Shown: piece after piece, positions 24,568 through 32,579 of the stretch
Layout of the letters: each line of letters starts with the position of its first letter
Numbering within the stretch: position 1 is the stretch's first letter
From: an uncultured Propionibacteriaceae bacterium
Lineage (GTDB): Bacteria > Actinomycetota > Actinomycetes > Propionibacteriales > Propionibacteriaceae
DNA length: 64,000 nt
Direction: 5' to 3'
Assembly: GCA_937926975.1 (NCBI GenBank)
Contig: CALBCJ010000005.1
Span: 30,309 to 94,308 of the forward strand
The notes under the pieces: generated by a model
Database searches by the model: none
Seen by the model: only the letters and a program-made list of their open reading frames with translations
Told to the model about the DNA's origin: nothing
Program-made: the position numbers and the translations under genes

Positions 24568-25847
24568 CAGCCTCGGATCCTCGTAGTCTTCGTCGACGCG
24601 GTGTCGAGAGCCATCTCGTCGACCTTCGCGACATCACGCTTCAGCCGTACGGTGCCCGTGGCGGCGTCCTCCACGTCGACGACCTTGCGCAGTTTCGCGG
24701 TCGCCTCCTCGTTACCGGTCTGCACCGCGAGCTGGATCGCCCGCCCCAGCTTGATGGTGGCGGTCTGGAGATCGCCACCAGACTTGGCAGCGAGCCCTTC
24801 CTGGATCGCTGCCGCCAGCTCGGTCTGCCCGGTGTAGTGCGCCACCTCGGGGCTGATCCGGGCGGTCAGGGTGGGGTCGTTCGACCAGCGGGCCTTGACC
24901 AGGCCCTGAGTGACGACGTTGCTGCCCAGGGCCAGCTGGACCCGGGCTGCCAGCTGCTCCTGGCCGACCGCTCTGGCCGCCAGCCGGACCGCGATGTGGT
25001 AGTCACGCGACTCGTCGCCCCACGAGCCGGTCGGGTAGCCCATGGTGAGCGGGTTGACCGGGGTGGCCCGGGAGGTGAGGTCCTCTACCTGCGGCGAGAC
25101 CTGGCGGACGAAGAGAACCTGCGCACCCTGTGGAACCCAGACCCGCAGCTGGGCGTCCGCCACACCGCGAGCCATCGCCTTGCGCATCAGCTCCAGGAAG
25201 ACCTGGGGCATCGTCTGGCCCGAGGGAATGATGTCGACCGTCCCGAGCAGGGCCTGGGCGATCTTGCGGATCTCGTCGACCTTCCAGTCGACCCCCACAC
25301 CGCGGCAGTCGACCTGGAACTGGCCCAGGCACTCGCGGATCGCAGCATCAAGCTGGTGCGGGGCCTCGTTGTGGTTCTCCCCGTCGGTCAGCAGGATCGC
25401 ATGCTTCTGTGACAGGGGGCCGACCGAGTTGAACAGGGCCTTGGTCACCCTGAGCCAGGAACCGATCGCGGTCCCCCCGTCGGAGCGGAAGAAGCTGATC
25501 GCGTCCTTGGCCTCGCGCCGGGTGGTGTCGTTCATCCGGACCATGCCGGCCCCGCTCTGCACCATCGGGTAGGCGAGGTAGGCCTTGTGGTTGCCGGCGA
25601 CGATCGCGAAGTAGGTGCCGTCCAGGATGGCGTCGACGGCGACCATGGCGGCCTGCTTCGCGGCGTGCATGTTGGCGTCACCCATCGAGCCCGAGGTGTC
25701 GACGATGATGATCTCGCCCGCGTCCCCGGAGCCGGTCTGCCCGGCTGCACCAGCGCCGACGCAGTCGATCGTGACGATTGCGTTGACATCCGTGCCGCCG
25801 TCGGTGAGGAACTCGTTCTGGTAGACGGTCGACGTGAACTGTGCCAT
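24567..25847 (-). CDS. von Willebrand factor A domain protein
   Basis: This 426-residue protein has a vWA domain at about residues 40-230. The metal-ion-dependent adhesion site DTSGSM is near residue 50, the conserved Thr lies in SDGGTAIGSWL, and the Asp in ILLTDGENH. A beta-rich middle region follows (VWVPQGAQVLFVRQ), then a helical C-terminal part with AGQTGNEEATAKL-like helices and KVDEMALDTASTKTTRIRG at the end. No signal peptide or transmembrane helix is seen, so it is probably cytosolic, where vWA domains usually hold protein complexes together. It lies nine bases after the PP2C stop and has a good ribosome-binding site. Confidence 0.88.
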   Translation of the reverse strand: MAQFTSTVYQNEFLTDGGTDVNAIVTIDCVGAGAAGQTGSGDAGEIIIVDTSGSMGDANMHAAKQAAMVAVDAILDGTYFAIVAGNHKAYLAYPMVQSGAGMVRMNDTTRREAKDAISFFRSDGGTAIGSWLRVTKALFNSVGPLSQKHAILLTDGENHNEAPHQLDAAIRECLGQFQVDCRGVGVDWKVDEIRKIAQALLGTVDIIPSGQTMPQVFLELMRKAMARGVADAQLRVWVPQGAQVLFVRQVSPQVEDLTSRATPVNPLTMGYPTGSWGDESRDYHIAVRLAARAVGQEQLAARVQLALGSNVVTQGLVKARWSNDPTLTARISPEVAHYTGQTELAAAIQEGLAAKSGGDLQTATIKLGRAIQLAVQTGNEEATAKLRKVVDVEDAATGTVRLKRDVAKVDEMALDTASTKTTRIRG

Positions 25848-25856
25848 GCGGTCCTC

Positions 25857-27704
25857 TCAGTGGGCCTCGCGACCCGGTTGCGGTGTATCGGGGTGACGGT
25901 ACTCCTCTGCAGCGTCAGCTGCCTGGACCGGGAAGGGAGTCAGATGAGTCCGGTCACCGGGAGCGGTCGGGGGCGGGTCCGCTGGTGTGGGCACGGCCGG
26001 GTACGGGTACAGCGCTGCGGAGTCGGGCGGAGGCACCGGGCTCGGGGGCACGTACCGCTCCATGGTCGGCTCGGCTGCCTGGGAGGGCTGCTGCCAGGTC
26101 GGGTGAGGCTCGGCCTGGGCCGACTGCCAGGTCGTCGGGGGCGGCTGCTGCCAGGCTGGCGGGGGCGGCTGCTGCCAGGTCGGCTCCGAAGCGGGCTGTG
26201 CCTGCCAGGCGGGCGGCTCGGCGAGCGTACCGGGCTGATCCGTGGCGGACGGGAACCCGGTGGTGGTGCCGGGAAGCGAGCCGCCTTGTGGGTCCGGCTC
26301 CGGCTCCACGAGCGGTCGAGCCTCGGGGGCGTCAGAGGCAGGGCCGGTGCCGGGCTGGCTGTGGTCCTCCTCCGGAGCGGCTGGGGACGGGGAGCTGGAG
26401 ACTGTGACGGGCTCTGGGGCCGGGGTGCTGGGGACATCCGCGGCAGCCGGCTCCGGGGCCCGGTACTGGGCTGGGGTGCCGATCCTGGCCAGGGCGACCG
26501 TGATGTTGTCCTTGCCACCCTGCTCGTTGGCCCAGGCCACCATGCTCTCGCAGACATCGACGACGCAGGTCGGGCCGGGCTGCGCTGTGAGGGCGGTCTG
26601 CAGGACCTCACAGATCTCGGCGGGTGTGGAGGCGTAGTTCCAGATCCCGTCGGAGCAGACCAGCAGCCAGCCGTCACCGCAGAGCGTGAGGGTCGCCACC
26701 CGCGGGACCAGGTCTGGTGCGTCGCGTCCCAGCCACTTGGTGATGGCATGGGCACCGAAACCGGCCTCGGCATCCTCCCGAGAGACCCCGGACTCGATCC
26801 TGTCCTGAGCGACGGAGTCGTCCACGGTCAGCTGGACCGGGTCGCCGGCGTCCGGCAGCCAGTAGACCCGGGAGTCCCCCAGATTCGCCACGTAGGCCTG
26901 CGAGCCGACCACTACAGCGGCGGCGAAGGTGGCGGAGGCGGCGTTGACGCTGTCGGGACTGGTCCTCTCGACGACTGCCCGGTTGGCAGCGGCAACCGCC
27001 TTGATCAGTGACGAGGTCACCGCGGCGAGCTGGGCCTCGACCGGGTCGGCATCGGGAAGGTCCGCCTCCCACAGCTCGTCCCGGGCTGCCTGGGCTCCCG
27101 CCAGGGACGCGACGTCGGAGTCCTCAGAGCTGGAGACGCCGTCACAGACCACGAGCACGGCGCGGCTCCCCGGAGCCTGGTCCGCGGCCAGCGCCATGGC
27201 GTCCTCGTTCTGGGGGTGCCGGGTGCCGCGGTCGCAGACCCCGCCGACCCAGTCCGCAGGCTGCTCGCGGAAGTGGTCACGCTCGCTCTGCGCCTTGGCT
27301 CCGCAGACGGTGCAGTAGCTGTCCTGGTCCACCTCGCCGCCGCACCGGTAGCAGCTGCGCGGTGGGTACAGCTCGGCGTCGGTGTCGGGAGCCGGGGTCC
27401 ACTCGACCCCGGGTGGCTGGTACCGCAGCACCGGGTCGTCGCCGGGCAACGGGTCGGGCACGGCTGCAGGACCTGGGTGCCACTCGACTCCCGGCTGCTG
27501 GCCACGGCCCCGGATCCAGCGCTCGATGCTGCTGGGCAGCAGCGTGGACCAGAGAGACTGCTTCTTGGCCGGCCTGGAGGGCGACGCAGGAGAGGCGGGC
27601 GGTGCGGTGACAGGGGGTGGAGCGGCCGACTGGTGCGTGTCGGGCAGCGGGGCGTCACCTGGGCCGGGCAGAGGATCGGGAACCGTGGTCTCAGGATCAG
27701 TCAC
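25857..27704 (-). CDS. PP2C-family serine/threonine phosphatase with zinc ribbon
   Basis: This protein should remove phosphate from Ser/Thr and oppose the adjacent PknG. A zinc ribbon at about residues 115-135 (CYRCGGEVDQDSYCTVCG) precedes the PP2C domain (about 155-400). Metal-binding motifs are DRGTRHPQNEDAMAL, VVCDGVSSSEDSD, VANLGDSRVYWL, CSDGIWNY and GGKDNITVALARI. The C-terminal 200 residues are rich in Pro, Gln, Trp and Ala, with repeated PPPAWQQPP-type units. I chose GTG 27704 because it overlaps the pknG stop as GTGA and has GGAG six bases upstream. GTG 27716 lacks a ribosome-binding site. Confidence 0.9.
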   Translation of the reverse strand: MTDPETTVPDPLPGPGDAPLPDTHQSAAPPPVTAPPASPASPSRPAKKQSLWSTLLPSSIERWIRGRGQQPGVEWHPGPAAVPDPLPGDDPVLRYQPPGVEWTPAPDTDAELYPPRSCYRCGGEVDQDSYCTVCGAKAQSERDHFREQPADWVGGVCDRGTRHPQNEDAMALAADQAPGSRAVLVVCDGVSSSEDSDVASLAGAQAARDELWEADLPDADPVEAQLAAVTSSLIKAVAAANRAVVERTSPDSVNAASATFAAAVVVGSQAYVANLGDSRVYWLPDAGDPVQLTVDDSVAQDRIESGVSREDAEAGFGAHAITKWLGRDAPDLVPRVATLTLCGDGWLLVCSDGIWNYASTPAEICEVLQTALTAQPGPTCVVDVCESMVAWANEQGGKDNITVALARIGTPAQYRAPEPAAADVPSTPAPEPVTVSSSPSPAAPEEDHSQPGTGPASDAPEARPLVEPEPDPQGGSLPGTTTGFPSATDQPGTLAEPPAWQAQPASEPTWQQPPPPAWQQPPPTTWQSAQAEPHPTWQQPSQAAEPTMERYVPPSPVPPPDSAALYPYPAVPTPADPPPTAPGDRTHLTPFPVQAADAAEEYRHPDTPQPGREAH

Positions 27705-30157
27705 AGCAGGCTCCACTTTCTGGTCTGGTTGGCCTTCTCGACGAGGGCGGTCCGGTGAGCGGGGTCGGTCTCCAAGACAGCCTGGGCCCGGTACGCCTGC
27801 TCCAGCCGGTCGCGCAGCGCGGCCGAGGTTGCCGGTACGTCCCCGACCGTCGTGCTGGCCTGTGCCCCGCGGGCCCGGACCTCTGCCAGGGCCCGCTCAT
27901 AGATCTGCACATCGATCCGGGCCTGGGTGAGCTGGTCGAGCCGGGCGCTGTGGTTTGCCGTCATCGCCTGCTGCAGGTCGGCCAGCCCACTGCTGTGGGC
28001 CAGCAGGTGCTCGGCCTTGAGCCGGCGGGACTCAAGGTAACCGCGGCTGGTGGACGGCACCAGGTCAAGCGCGTCCAGGGTGCCTCGAACATCCTGACGC
28101 TGGGCCCGGAGCCGAGCCAGGCCGAAGGCCGCCGGGGTGATGTAGTTGGCGTCCGTCGAGGCACAGATCAGGTAGAGGTTCTCGGCCACATCCGGCTGGC
28201 CGCCCATCTCGCAGGCCGTGGCCAGGGCAAGCTTCGGAGCCAGCTCACCTGGCACCTGCCCGTACACGGCGTTGAAGGATGACTGGGCGGTCTGCCAGTC
28301 GCCGGTCCGCAGCGCCCCGATCCCGGACATCCAGACCGCCCGCCACTCCCAGGGGTCGGCGGTCAGCAGCTCGTTGACGAACTGCCGCAGCAGCTGGTGG
28401 TTGTCCATCTCCAGTGCGGTCAGTGCCTTCGCCAGCAGCACCTCGCTCGTGGTCTGCGGGGCGGCGCTCAGAGCAGCCAGCCGCTCGACCGGGTCCTCCA
28501 GGTTGATGGACGCCAGCCAGGCGAACTGCGGGTCGGTGGTGTCTGGCCGCAGCCGTGGCAGCTGGTGCCAGTCGAAGGTGTTGCCGCTGACCGTGGGAGG
28601 CTCGAACAGCAGCGAGGTGGCCGAGCTCTGGGCAATGCCCGGCTGCTGCGACCCGACGACCTCCCGGAGCACTCCGAGCAGCTGGAGCCGCAGCTCGTCG
28701 GACGACACGAAGCGATCGGTCCGGTCCGGTGCGCAGCACTTCAGCAGCAGCCGGTAGAGCGAGTCGTACTCGGCGAACACGGGGACCTGGTCGACGGGCG
28801 GCAGCGTGAACTCGTAGGTGCTCTGGTAGCCGGGAACCTCCGCGGTCAGCACCATCAGGGTCCGCCCGATAGTGAACAGGTCACTAGCCACCGACGGGCC
28901 GAGGGTCGCCACCTCAGGGGCCTGGAAGCCAACCGTCCCGAAGATCGGAGAGTCGTCGTCGCCCTCGCGGCGGACCCCGCCGAGGTCGATCAGCTTGATC
29001 GAGTCCTGGACCTGGATCGCGTTCTCCGGCTTGAAGTCGCAGTAGAGCAGGTGCTGGTCGTGCAGGTAGCTGAAGGCCGGAATCACCTCCAGGATGTAGG
29101 CGATGGCCCAGTCGACGGGGAGCGGGTCGGCAGACCCGTTGTTAGCGGTTCTCCGCTCCTTCAGCAGGTCCTTGAGGGAGCGGCCCCCGACGAACTCCAT
29201 CACGATGTAGCCGGCACCCTGGTGGGTGACGAAGTTGTAGATCTCGACGATCAGGGGGTGCTCTACCTGGGCCAGGAACCGCTGCTCGGCAATGGTGGCT
29301 GCCAGGGCGTCCTCGTCGCCGAGGTTGAGCAGACCCTTCAGCACCACCCAGCGGTCCGAGACGTTCTTGTCCCGGGCCAGGTAGATCCAGCCCATCCCCC
29401 CGTGGGCCAGGCAGCCCTTCACCTCGTACTGCCCGGCGACGAGGTCACCCGGCTGGAGCTTGGGGGTGAAGGAGTACGGGCGGCGGCACTGAGGGCAGAA
29501 GCCCTCCAGCCGCCCCTGCTGCTCACCGTGGGAGCGACCGACCGGGGATCCGCAGGATGGACAGTTGCGCTTGTCCTCCGGGATCACCGGGTCCTTCATC
29601 ACGACGCTCTCGGGATCGGTGTCGGGAGCCGGGGGGACGGTCGTCAGACCGGCCCCGAGCCGGGCGGCCCGCAAGCGCTGGGTGTTGCGGACCCGTCGCG
29701 AGGACCGGCCAGCGCCCGCCCGGGCCGATCCCAGGGCGGTGGACCCGATCAGGTTTGAGGCTCGGGTGACCGAGGTTGCGGCTTTCGAGGACGAGGCTGG
29801 GGCTGAGACGGTGGCACCGGCGGGAGTTCCGCAGATGTCGCAGTAGCCGTCGATGACCCGGCCCGAGCAGCCTGGCATCCCGCAGGCGCCGGTGGCGACC
29901 TGGGCCGGTGGCGCCTGGGGGATACCCCGCGACGACAAGGGCTGCGGCTGGTAGGGCTGCGATGGCGCCGGCGGGGTGCCCCGGGGCGCGGCGGGGCCCC
30001 TCACCGAGGGGGCACCCCTGACCGAGACGGCGGCCGCGTGAGGACCCCCGACCGAGGCGGCGGCGGCCGAGTGGGCGCCCCCGGGCGCCGGCATCCCGCA
30101 GATGTCGCAGTAGCCGTCGGCAATCGTGCCTGGGCAGCCAGGCTGACTGCATCTCAT
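27701..30157 (-). CDS. pknG: PknG-type serine/threonine protein kinase
   Basis: The 818-residue protein has PknG architecture. Two N-terminal zinc modules (CPGTIADGYCDICG and CSGRVIDGYCDICG) are followed by a rubredoxin-like CPSCGSPVG...CPQC near residue 195. The kinase domain covers about 225-490, and a helical TPR region runs from about 550 to the end. Kinase landmarks are AHGGMGWIYLA, the ATP Lys in WVVLKGLL, LLYCDFKPENAI and the DFG-equivalent LIDLGGVRR, which reads DLG as in mycobacterial PknG. PknG there controls glutamate metabolism through GarA. The two extra N-terminal zinc modules are unlike the short N-terminus of the mycobacterial protein. AGGAGG precedes the ATG, which overlaps the upstream stop. 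Confidence 0.93.
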   Translation of the reverse strand: MRCSQPGCPGTIADGYCDICGMPAPGGAHSAAAASVGGPHAAAVSVRGAPSVRGPAAPRGTPPAPSQPYQPQPLSSRGIPQAPPAQVATGACGMPGCSGRVIDGYCDICGTPAGATVSAPASSSKAATSVTRASNLIGSTALGSARAGAGRSSRRVRNTQRLRAARLGAGLTTVPPAPDTDPESVVMKDPVIPEDKRNCPSCGSPVGRSHGEQQGRLEGFCPQCRRPYSFTPKLQPGDLVAGQYEVKGCLAHGGMGWIYLARDKNVSDRWVVLKGLLNLGDEDALAATIAEQRFLAQVEHPLIVEIYNFVTHQGAGYIVMEFVGGRSLKDLLKERRTANNGSADPLPVDWAIAYILEVIPAFSYLHDQHLLYCDFKPENAIQVQDSIKLIDLGGVRREGDDDSPIFGTVGFQAPEVATLGPSVASDLFTIGRTLMVLTAEVPGYQSTYEFTLPPVDQVPVFAEYDSLYRLLLKCCAPDRTDRFVSSDELRLQLLGVLREVVGSQQPGIAQSSATSLLFEPPTVSGNTFDWHQLPRLRPDTTDPQFAWLASINLEDPVERLAALSAAPQTTSEVLLAKALTALEMDNHQLLRQFVNELLTADPWEWRAVWMSGIGALRTGDWQTAQSSFNAVYGQVPGELAPKLALATACEMGGQPDVAENLYLICASTDANYITPAAFGLARLRAQRQDVRGTLDALDLVPSTSRGYLESRRLKAEHLLAHSSGLADLQQAMTANHSARLDQLTQARIDVQIYERALAEVRARGAQASTTVGDVPATSAALRDRLEQAYRAQAVLETDPAHRTALVEKANQTRKWSLL

Positions 30158-31290
30158 GCCGAACCTCCTGGAGCCAGGACCCGGACCGCCTCGGCGTGGG
30201 CGGATACCAGACGACTGACCACGTCGGTGGGAGACGGGGTGCGATCAAGGTAGCGCTGGACCAGCTGGTCCAGCGCGGCCAGGTCGGCGTCCCGGTCCAG
30301 CCCCAGGGACCGGGCCTGCTCGCGCTGCGTCGCCATCTGCCGTGCCAGCCCGGAGCGGGACTCGAGTGCCTTCGCGTACGCCTGCTGCGCCACCTGCATG
30401 GCCGCACTGACCTGGTTCAGCCGGGTCAGGTAGGAGTCGAGCTGCGAGGCGCTGCTGGGGACCGGGCCCAGAGCCTCCACCTGGGGCACCGCGTACTTCG
30501 GTGCTGGGGTCACGGTCGAGACGACCTGGTTGACCAGCTCGGTGAGGGCCTTCTCGCGCAGCACCAGGTCCTCCCGTAGGCCACGGGCCCGGCTCAGCTT
30601 GTCGCGCGCCTGGCGGCGCAGGGTGTTGCCGACGATGAGGTCCCGCTCCAAGGTCGCCGCCTGGATCTCCAACGGTCCCAGCATCCCACCAATGTCGCCG
30701 CCCCGGGAGAGGCGGTCGTCGAGGTCCTGGGTCCGGGCAGCCATCTGAGTGACCTTCGCCATGGCCTGCTCGGCCGAGGCGGGAGGCTCCAGCTTGACCT
30801 GGTCACGGAGCCGCTCCAGCTGGGCCCGCAGGTCGCGCAGCCGCCGTGTGAGCTGGTCGGCGCCGGGGGCCCGGACCAGCTTGCTCCGCAGCTGGGAGGC
30901 GAGGGCGTCACTGAGTCGGCAGGCCTCAGGCAGGGAGACCGACAGCCCGGTGACCGCAGCCGCGCTCGAGGAGCCAGAGTCGGTGTCGTCCAGCCGGCCC
31001 CAGATCAGGCTCGACAGCTGCTCCAGCTGCTGGCGCTCGACTCTGCCGGAGTCCCAGGTCGTCAGCAGCAGGTCGTACCGGTTCTTGATCGCCTGCCAGA
31101 CCGACATCGAGAGCACCATGTCGTTGGTCAGGGTCGCGCTGTCGGCGGAGGCCAGGATCAGCGAGTCCAGCTCGTCGAGCTCGGCCCGGCGCTCGGCGAC
31201 CCAGGCCCCGAGCTGGCCAAGGTAGGCCATCGCAGCCTGGGGCTCGACCGGCTCTCCCAGACGGCCTGGAGCAGCAGGGGCGGTGGTCAT
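30154..31290 (-). CDS. Coiled-coil protein of the pknG operon, unknown function
   Basis: I do not recognise a family. The 378-residue protein is almost wholly helical, with long heptad-like stretches: VAERRAELDELDSLILA, DLRAQLERLRDQVKLE and GLREDLVLREKALTELVNQV. No zinc site, nucleotide-binding motif, transmembrane helix or signal peptide is visible. It sits between the GlnX-like gene and pknG with four-base overlaps on both sides. In mycobacteria the comparable position is occupied by glnH, a periplasmic glutamine-binding lipoprotein; this protein is not one. It may bridge the membrane sensor and the kinase, which is inference. The start ATG 31290 has the ATGA overlap; an earlier in-frame start at 31362 lies in the upstream gene. 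Confidence 0.75.
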   Translation of the reverse strand: MTTAPAAPGRLGEPVEPQAAMAYLGQLGAWVAERRAELDELDSLILASADSATLTNDMVLSMSVWQAIKNRYDLLLTTWDSGRVERQQLEQLSSLIWGRLDDTDSGSSSAAAVTGLSVSLPEACRLSDALASQLRSKLVRAPGADQLTRRLRDLRAQLERLRDQVKLEPPASAEQAMAKVTQMAARTQDLDDRLSRGGDIGGMLGPLEIQAATLERDLIVGNTLRRQARDKLSRARGLREDLVLREKALTELVNQVVSTVTPAPKYAVPQVEALGPVPSSASQLDSYLTRLNQVSAAMQVAQQAYAKALESRSGLARQMATQREQARSLGLDRDADLAALDQLVQRYLDRTPSPTDVVSRLVSAHAEAVRVLAPGGSA

Positions 31291-32579
31291 CGGAACTCCG
31301 CCAGCCGTCGGCTGAGCCCCCACGCCGCGGTACCGACCGCGCCCAGCCCGCACAGGAGGCACACGATCATCACCCCAGTCCCCGGCCGGCGAGCGTTGTT
31401 GATCTCGTCGGTGGCAGCTGCGGTCTGGGCCCTCTCCAGGGTGGAGACCGTCTCGACGAAGGCCTTCATCGGGCCCAGGGTGCCGCCTTGCCCGGTCGAC
31501 CGGCCCAGAGCGCGGGCGTCACGGCTGCTGACGCCGGTGTGGGCGGACTTGTACGTCGCCCACTGGCTGGCCGGTGTGGTCTGCAGCGAGCCGGGCCGGA
31601 GACGAGCCAGCGCCGCGGTCACTTCCTGGTTGTGCTGGGACCAGAGCCGGTCGTAGCCGCCGTCGGGGACGAGGTAGGCACGGCTCTCGGCGGCCTTGGC
31701 CCGCAGTGCCGCGGTTCGGGCGTCGCCCGCCGAGTGCGCCGAGATGATGGTGGTCTGCTCAGCGCTGCTGAGAGTGTCGCGGGTCGTGCCCTGGTGGCTG
31801 GTCAGCGTCAGCGTGGCGGCAAGCAGCAGGGCCATGGCGATCGCCAGACCCGGGTTCAGCACTCGGTGAGTACGTCGGGCCGTCTGCACGCTCGCCAGGA
31901 GGAGGACCGCGACCGAGACCCAGCCGGTCACCACCGCCATCGTCCCGAAGGTCAGGCTGAACCGGGAGGTGGCCGTCGCGTCGGTCTTGCTCGCCAGCTC
32001 CGCCAGGATCTGCATCGGCTCCTCCAGCGTGGTGCTGGTCTGGGCGAACTCCTTTGCCCCGGCGGCCGGGTCCTTGCCGCTGGTAGTCACAGCGGCATCA
32101 ACCTGTCGGCGGTAGGCATTGACCCGTTCCTGCACCTGCGACAGGCGGGGAGCATCCGTCTCGTTGTATGAGGCCGCCAGAATCAGGCTGGTCGAGACGC
32201 TGTCCATGACTCTCTGAAAGTCACGCAGCTCGGCCGGCGGCGGAGTCTCCGCCAGGAAGGCGTCGGCGGCGATCTGGTCTGCCTGGGCGAGCTGGGTCCG
32301 GGCCTCTCGGAGCCGCTGCCCCTGGGAGACGTCACCAACGGCGTAGCTGAGCTGGTAGCTCGGCACGAGGGTCCCGAGCAGCGACAGCCCGGTGAACAGC
32401 AGGCACAGCACCACCGACACAGTCCGCAGTGCCACCAGCAGCCGGGGGGTCGACATGCCCTGCTGAGGACTGTCGGGCCCGGCAGGGCGGGCAGGTGGCG
32501 CCATCGTCGCCAGCTGCTGCCCGGTAGGCCGCACGGGGGGCGCCTGGGTGGCCGTCGCCCCGTAGAGGCTGCTGCTCAC
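31287..32579 (-). CDS. GlnX-like four-helix membrane sensor
   Basis: This 430-residue protein has four transmembrane helices at about 45-68, 208-230, 243-265 and 405-425. Two large extracytoplasmic helical domains lie between helices 1-2 and 3-4, with a short cytosolic Pro-rich N-terminus. That layout matches mycobacterial GlnX, which passes a periplasmic amino-acid signal to PknG. Sequence cues are the helical GQRLREARTQLAQADQIAAD after helix 1 and LSRRLAEFR at the C-terminal end. Both outside domains resemble four-helix sensor bundles. The assignment rests on topology and the neighbouring pknG. The gene overlaps its neighbours by four bases on each side. Confidence 0.7.
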   Translation of the reverse strand: MSSSLYGATATQAPPVRPTGQQLATMAPPARPAGPDSPQQGMSTPRLLVALRTVSVVLCLLFTGLSLLGTLVPSYQLSYAVGDVSQGQRLREARTQLAQADQIAADAFLAETPPPAELRDFQRVMDSVSTSLILAASYNETDAPRLSQVQERVNAYRRQVDAAVTTSGKDPAAGAKEFAQTSTTLEEPMQILAELASKTDATATSRFSLTFGTMAVVTGWVSVAVLLLASVQTARRTHRVLNPGLAIAMALLLAATLTLTSHQGTTRDTLSSAEQTTIISAHSAGDARTAALRAKAAESRAYLVPDGGYDRLWSQHNQEVTAALARLRPGSLQTTPASQWATYKSAHTGVSSRDARALGRSTGQGGTLGPMKAFVETVSTLERAQTAAATDEINNARRPGTGVMIVCLLCGLGAVGTAAWGLSRRLAEFR

